This document shows positions 61,189-64,000 of a DNA stretch of 64,000 nucleotides, one piece after another. Source of the stretch: PLOWO2-12-38-17 sp963709355 (GTDB lineage: Bacteria; Planctomycetota; Brocadiia; Brocadiales; Brocadiaceae); assembly GCA_963709355.1 (NCBI GenBank), contig CAVPVY010000005.1:2232001-2296000 (forward strand), written 5' to 3'. The notes under the pieces are model-generated. The model was not told where the DNA came from. It was given only the letters and a program-made list of their open reading frames with translations, and did not search any database. Each line of letters opens with the position of its first letter. Position 1 is the stretch's first letter. A program made the translations under genes and the position numbers.

Positions 61189-63116
61189 GCAGCCTAATGC
61201 TTAACACCATCGCTTTAGTATTATTATTTCCGTTAATCGGGACAATTATAAATGGATTAATAGGTAAAAATCTGCGCAAGGAAACTGTTGGTTGTATTGC
61301 TTGCGGCGCAATTGGCTTATCATTTCTTGTTTCAATAGTAGTTTTTTTAGGTTTACTCAGGCTCCCACCAGACGCACGCTTGTTCGAGAAAACACTATTT
61401 AGCTGGATTGAATCGGGTTCATTCAAAGCCGCTTTTGCATTGCAGGTAGACCCTTTATCCTCCCTTATGATACTTATTGTCACAGGTGTTGGGTTCCTAA
61501 TTCATATTTACTCAATCGGTTATATGCACGATGATAAGGGTTACCACCGATATTTCTGCTACCTGAATCTGTTTACCTTTTCAATGTTGCTGCTCGTTCT
61601 GGGTAACAATTTTCTACTTATGTTCATCGGTTGGGAGGCGGTGGGATTATGCTCTTACCTTTTAATTGGGTTCTGGTTTGAAAAAAAATCAGCTTCAAAC
61701 GCAGCCAAAAAGGCCTTCGTTGTCAATCGTGTGGGAGATTTTGGTTTTGCGCTCGGCATTATGCTTATCTTCCTCACCTTTCATACAATTGACTTCACAG
61801 AGGTATTCAGTTCGGTCTCAAATGAAGGCTTTCACGCAGGCAGTTTCACTATCACGATTATTACTTTACTTCTATTTATGGGAGCAACCGGTAAGTCAGC
61901 CCAGATACCATTATATACATGGCTTCCTGACGCAATGGAAGGCCCTACACCAGTCAGCGCCCTTATACACGCAGCAACTATGGTAACTGCTGGTGTCTAT
62001 ATGATTGCACGTTGTAATGTCCTTTACGCTTTATCTCCTTTTACAATGACAGTCGTAGCCAGTATAGGCGCAGCCACGGCGCTTTTTGCAGCGACAATAG
62101 GATTGGTACAAAATGATATCAAACGCGTACTGGCATATTCTACGATAAGCCAGCTAGGTTATATGTTCCTCGCATGCGGTGTTGGCGCATTCTCGGCAGG
62201 TATTTTTCACCTCATGACCCATGCATTTTTCAAGGCTTTATTATTCCTTGGTTCCGGCAGTGTTATTCACGCACTTTCTGGCGAACAGGATATGAGGAAA
62301 ATGGGAGGATTGAGACATCAAATCCCTATTACATACAAAACCTTTCTGATAGGTACAGTAGCTATTGCAGGCATACCGCCTTTTGCAGGATTCTTTAGTA
62401 AAGACGAAATTTTACTTGAGTCGCTTACTCGTGGAAATTTTATTTATTGGTCAATCGCATCGCTGGCGGCTCTTTTTACTGCATTTTATATGTTCCGCTT
62501 ATTGTTCATGACGTTTCATGGGAAATCAAGGGTTGATCACCATGCTGCGGAACATCTCCACGAGTCCCCTAAAAACATGACGCTTCCATTAACTATACTT
62601 GCAGGACTTTCCTTCTTTGGTGGATTCCTGGGTATTCCAGGCGCAAGCGCTATCAATAATTTCTTAGCGCCCGTATTTAGCAGCCACAGCCATACAGAAA
62701 TGTCAGGAATACACACAGGTAGTCAGCATGGTGAAGGCCACCCATACTTAATGATGGTAATTTCTACCGCCATTGCAATTGCAGGTATTTCCCTTGCGTA
62801 TCAAATGTATATCAAAAAACCTGACTTGCCAAAAAGGCTGTCAGAACGTTTTCATATATTTTATAAATTGCTGTTGAATAAATACTATATAGATGAAATT
62901 TACGATGTGCTCTTCGTGAATACAACCAAAAAAGGCTCTGTTTTGTTATGGAAGTATATTGACGCCGGGATGATTGATGGTTCTGTAAATGGCATCGCTC
63001 GCCTTGTTGGATGGTTTAGCAACGTCCTCCGTCTCTTACAAACTGGATACGTACGAAACTATGCCTTTTATATAGTGGTTGGCTGCATATTTATCATTGT
63101 ATTAACTATATTATGA
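61182..63116 (+). CDS. nuoL: NADH-quinone oxidoreductase subunit L
   Basis: 644 residues. Antiporter-like core: FIGWEAVGLCSYLLIGFWF, TGKSAQIPLYTWLPDAMEGP, SALIHAATMVTAGVY and LAYSTISQLGYMF. It includes the long lateral helix at the C-terminus. An ATG at 61197 is an alternative start five codons later; neither has a good Shine-Dalgarno. A His-rich loop (SSHSHTEMSGIHTGSQH) near residue 500 is notable. Confidence 0.97.
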   Translation: MVGSLMLNTIALVLLFPLIGTIINGLIGKNLRKETVGCIACGAIGLSFLVSIVVFLGLLRLPPDARLFEKTLFSWIESGSFKAAFALQVDPLSSLMILIVTGVGFLIHIYSIGYMHDDKGYHRYFCYLNLFTFSMLLLVLGNNFLLMFIGWEAVGLCSYLLIGFWFEKKSASNAAKKAFVVNRVGDFGFALGIMLIFLTFHTIDFTEVFSSVSNEGFHAGSFTITIITLLLFMGATGKSAQIPLYTWLPDAMEGPTPVSALIHAATMVTAGVYMIARCNVLYALSPFTMTVVASIGAATALFAATIGLVQNDIKRVLAYSTISQLGYMFLACGVGAFSAGIFHLMTHAFFKALLFLGSGSVIHALSGEQDMRKMGGLRHQIPITYKTFLIGTVAIAGIPPFAGFFSKDEILLESLTRGNFIYWSIASLAALFTAFYMFRLLFMTFHGKSRVDHHAAEHLHESPKNMTLPLTILAGLSFFGGFLGIPGASAINNFLAPVFSSHSHTEMSGIHTGSQHGEGHPYLMMVISTAIAIAGISLAYQMYIKKPDLPKRLSERFHIFYKLLLNKYYIDEIYDVLFVNTTKKGSVLLWKYIDAGMIDGSVNGIARLVGWFSNVLRLLQTGYVRNYAFYIVVGCIFIIVLTIL

Positions 63117-63200
63117 AAATAATTATGTAACTCAATGCCTTAGCCTTGAGGATTTTCAACATCTTAAAGCATTTAATTCGATGTAATTCTGGAGTCTTGG

Positions 63201-64000
63201 ATGTCATTACCAATTCTTACACTCATAACTTTTCTTCCAATTGTAGGAATATTTCTTATACTTTCAATTGATTCAAAAAAGCAGGAACTTATCAGGATTA
63301 CTGCCTTGCTGATATCAATTGTGGTATTTTTTATTTCGCTGCCTTTGTATTTCAGTTTTGATGCACGTACATATGAAATGCAATTCGTTGAAAAACTGCG
63401 GTGGATACCCTCATTCGGAATCTACTATCATGTTGGCATAGATGGAATCAGCCTGTTCCTGGTACTCTTAACAACCTTTATCACGCCAATCTCAATTTTA
63501 GCCTCATGGCATATCACAAAGAGTATTAAGGAATATATGATTTCTATGCTTATACTTGAAACAGGCATGATTGGTGTATTCATCTCGCTAGACCTATTTT
63601 TATTTTATATATTTTGGGAACTCATGCTCATTCCTATGTATCTTCTCATCGGCATATGGGGAGGCCCAAGGAGGATTTATGCCGCTGTAAAATTTTTCAT
63701 ATATACGATGGCAGGCAGTGTACTTATGCTAATTGCTATTATTACATTATATTTTTTAAATTACAGGGCAAACGGGGAATACACATTTAATCTACTTGAA
63801 TTTTACAGACTCGATTTGTCCTTTGCCGTCCAATTCTGGCTATTCATCGCGTTCTTCCTTGCTTTTGCAATCAAGGTACCGATGGTTCCATTTCATACCT
63901 GGCTGCCAGATGCCCACGTGGAAGCCCCCACGGCGGGGAGTGTGATCCTGGCAGGTGTCCTCTTAAAAATGGGGACGTATGGTTTTGTGAGATTTTGTTT
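63201..64000 (+). CDS. nuoM: NADH-quinone oxidoreductase subunit M (N-terminal part)
   Basis: The frame from the ATG at 63201 runs off the window after 266 codons. Antiporter-like subunit: YYHVGIDGISLFLVLLTTFI, FYIFWELMLIPMYLLIGIWG and IKVPMVPFHTWLPDAHVEAP with conserved residues of the proton path. GGAG lies about 8 nt upstream. It follows nuoL by 84 nt; nuoN is expected just outside the window. Confidence 0.96.
   Translation, partial: MSLPILTLITFLPIVGIFLILSIDSKKQELIRITALLISIVVFFISLPLYFSFDARTYEMQFVEKLRWIPSFGIYYHVGIDGISLFLVLLTTFITPISILASWHITKSIKEYMISMLILETGMIGVFISLDLFLFYIFWELMLIPMYLLIGIWGGPRRIYAAVKFFIYTMAGSVLMLIAIITLYFLNYRANGEYTFNLLEFYRLDLSFAVQFWLFIAFFLAFAIKVPMVPFHTWLPDAHVEAPTAGSVILAGVLLKMGTYGFVRFC

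Noticed and set aside
1..64000. CRISPR array or cas genes
   Set aside because: No regularly spaced direct repeats and no Cas proteins were seen; the repeats found are inverted and dispersed.

Overview
The window looks like the chromosome of an anaerobic, AT-rich bacterium. My best guess is an anammox planctomycete (Brocadiales: Kuenenia, Brocadia or Jettenia type). The main pointers are a multihaem cytochrome c of the hydroxylamine-oxidoreductase (HAO) type at the left edge and a complete-looking 14-subunit complex I operon in which nuoF carries an extra ferredoxin domain and a desulforedoxin gene sits between nuoG and nuoH. A second, detached nuoE/nuoF pair is also present. The assignment is an inference from protein character; no rRNA gene is present to fix it.

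Layout. 1-18.0 kb is metabolic and regulatory: HAO-like cytochrome (partial), gcvH-gcvT, a YkgJ-type cysteine-cluster protein, sppA, leuB, tyrA, a purS-purL fusion, a SYLF protein, a purQ broken by one extra base, the detached nuoE2-nuoF2 pair, a histidine kinase with an N-terminal Rossmann domain, a double-receiver response regulator and a P-loop NTPase. 18.0-24.6 kb (minus strand) carries a cyclase-family hydrolase, DUF72, CYTH and amidohydrolase proteins, a small lipoprotein, rpoN and recR. 24.8-28.3 kb is an information-processing block read leftwards: tRNA-Arg(ACG), tadA, tRNA-Ser(CGA), tRNA-Ser(GGA), a large Alu-type SRP RNA, dnaX, ybaB and then recR. TadA edits the very tRNA that lies beside it, and the order tadA-SRP RNA-dnaX-ybaB-recR is the same as in Bacillus.

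28.5-41.5 kb is a defence island on the minus strand. A tightly coupled OLD-family nuclease, type III-like Mod methyltransferase, Fic protein and Res helicase-nuclease form an operon with DUF2130 just upstream, preceded by a GxxExxY cassette and a frameshifted SNF2 helicase. The island shows a mod remnant, in-frame repeat insertions and mixed base composition. 41.5-45.1 kb holds radC, a DUF2284 protein, a phasin-like protein and a UbiB-family kinase. 45.1-49.8 kb is a second Mod/Res system on the plus strand, with a toxin-antitoxin-like pair (PBECR-like nuclease plus DUF2283) between mod and res. A Xer recombinase follows.

50.9-64.0 kb is the complex I operon nuoABCDEFG-(desulforedoxin)-HIJKLM, with nuoM cut by the window edge. 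Several promoters with good -35/-10 matches can be read. Those of nuoA and radC lie so close to the start codon that the transcripts should be nearly leaderless.
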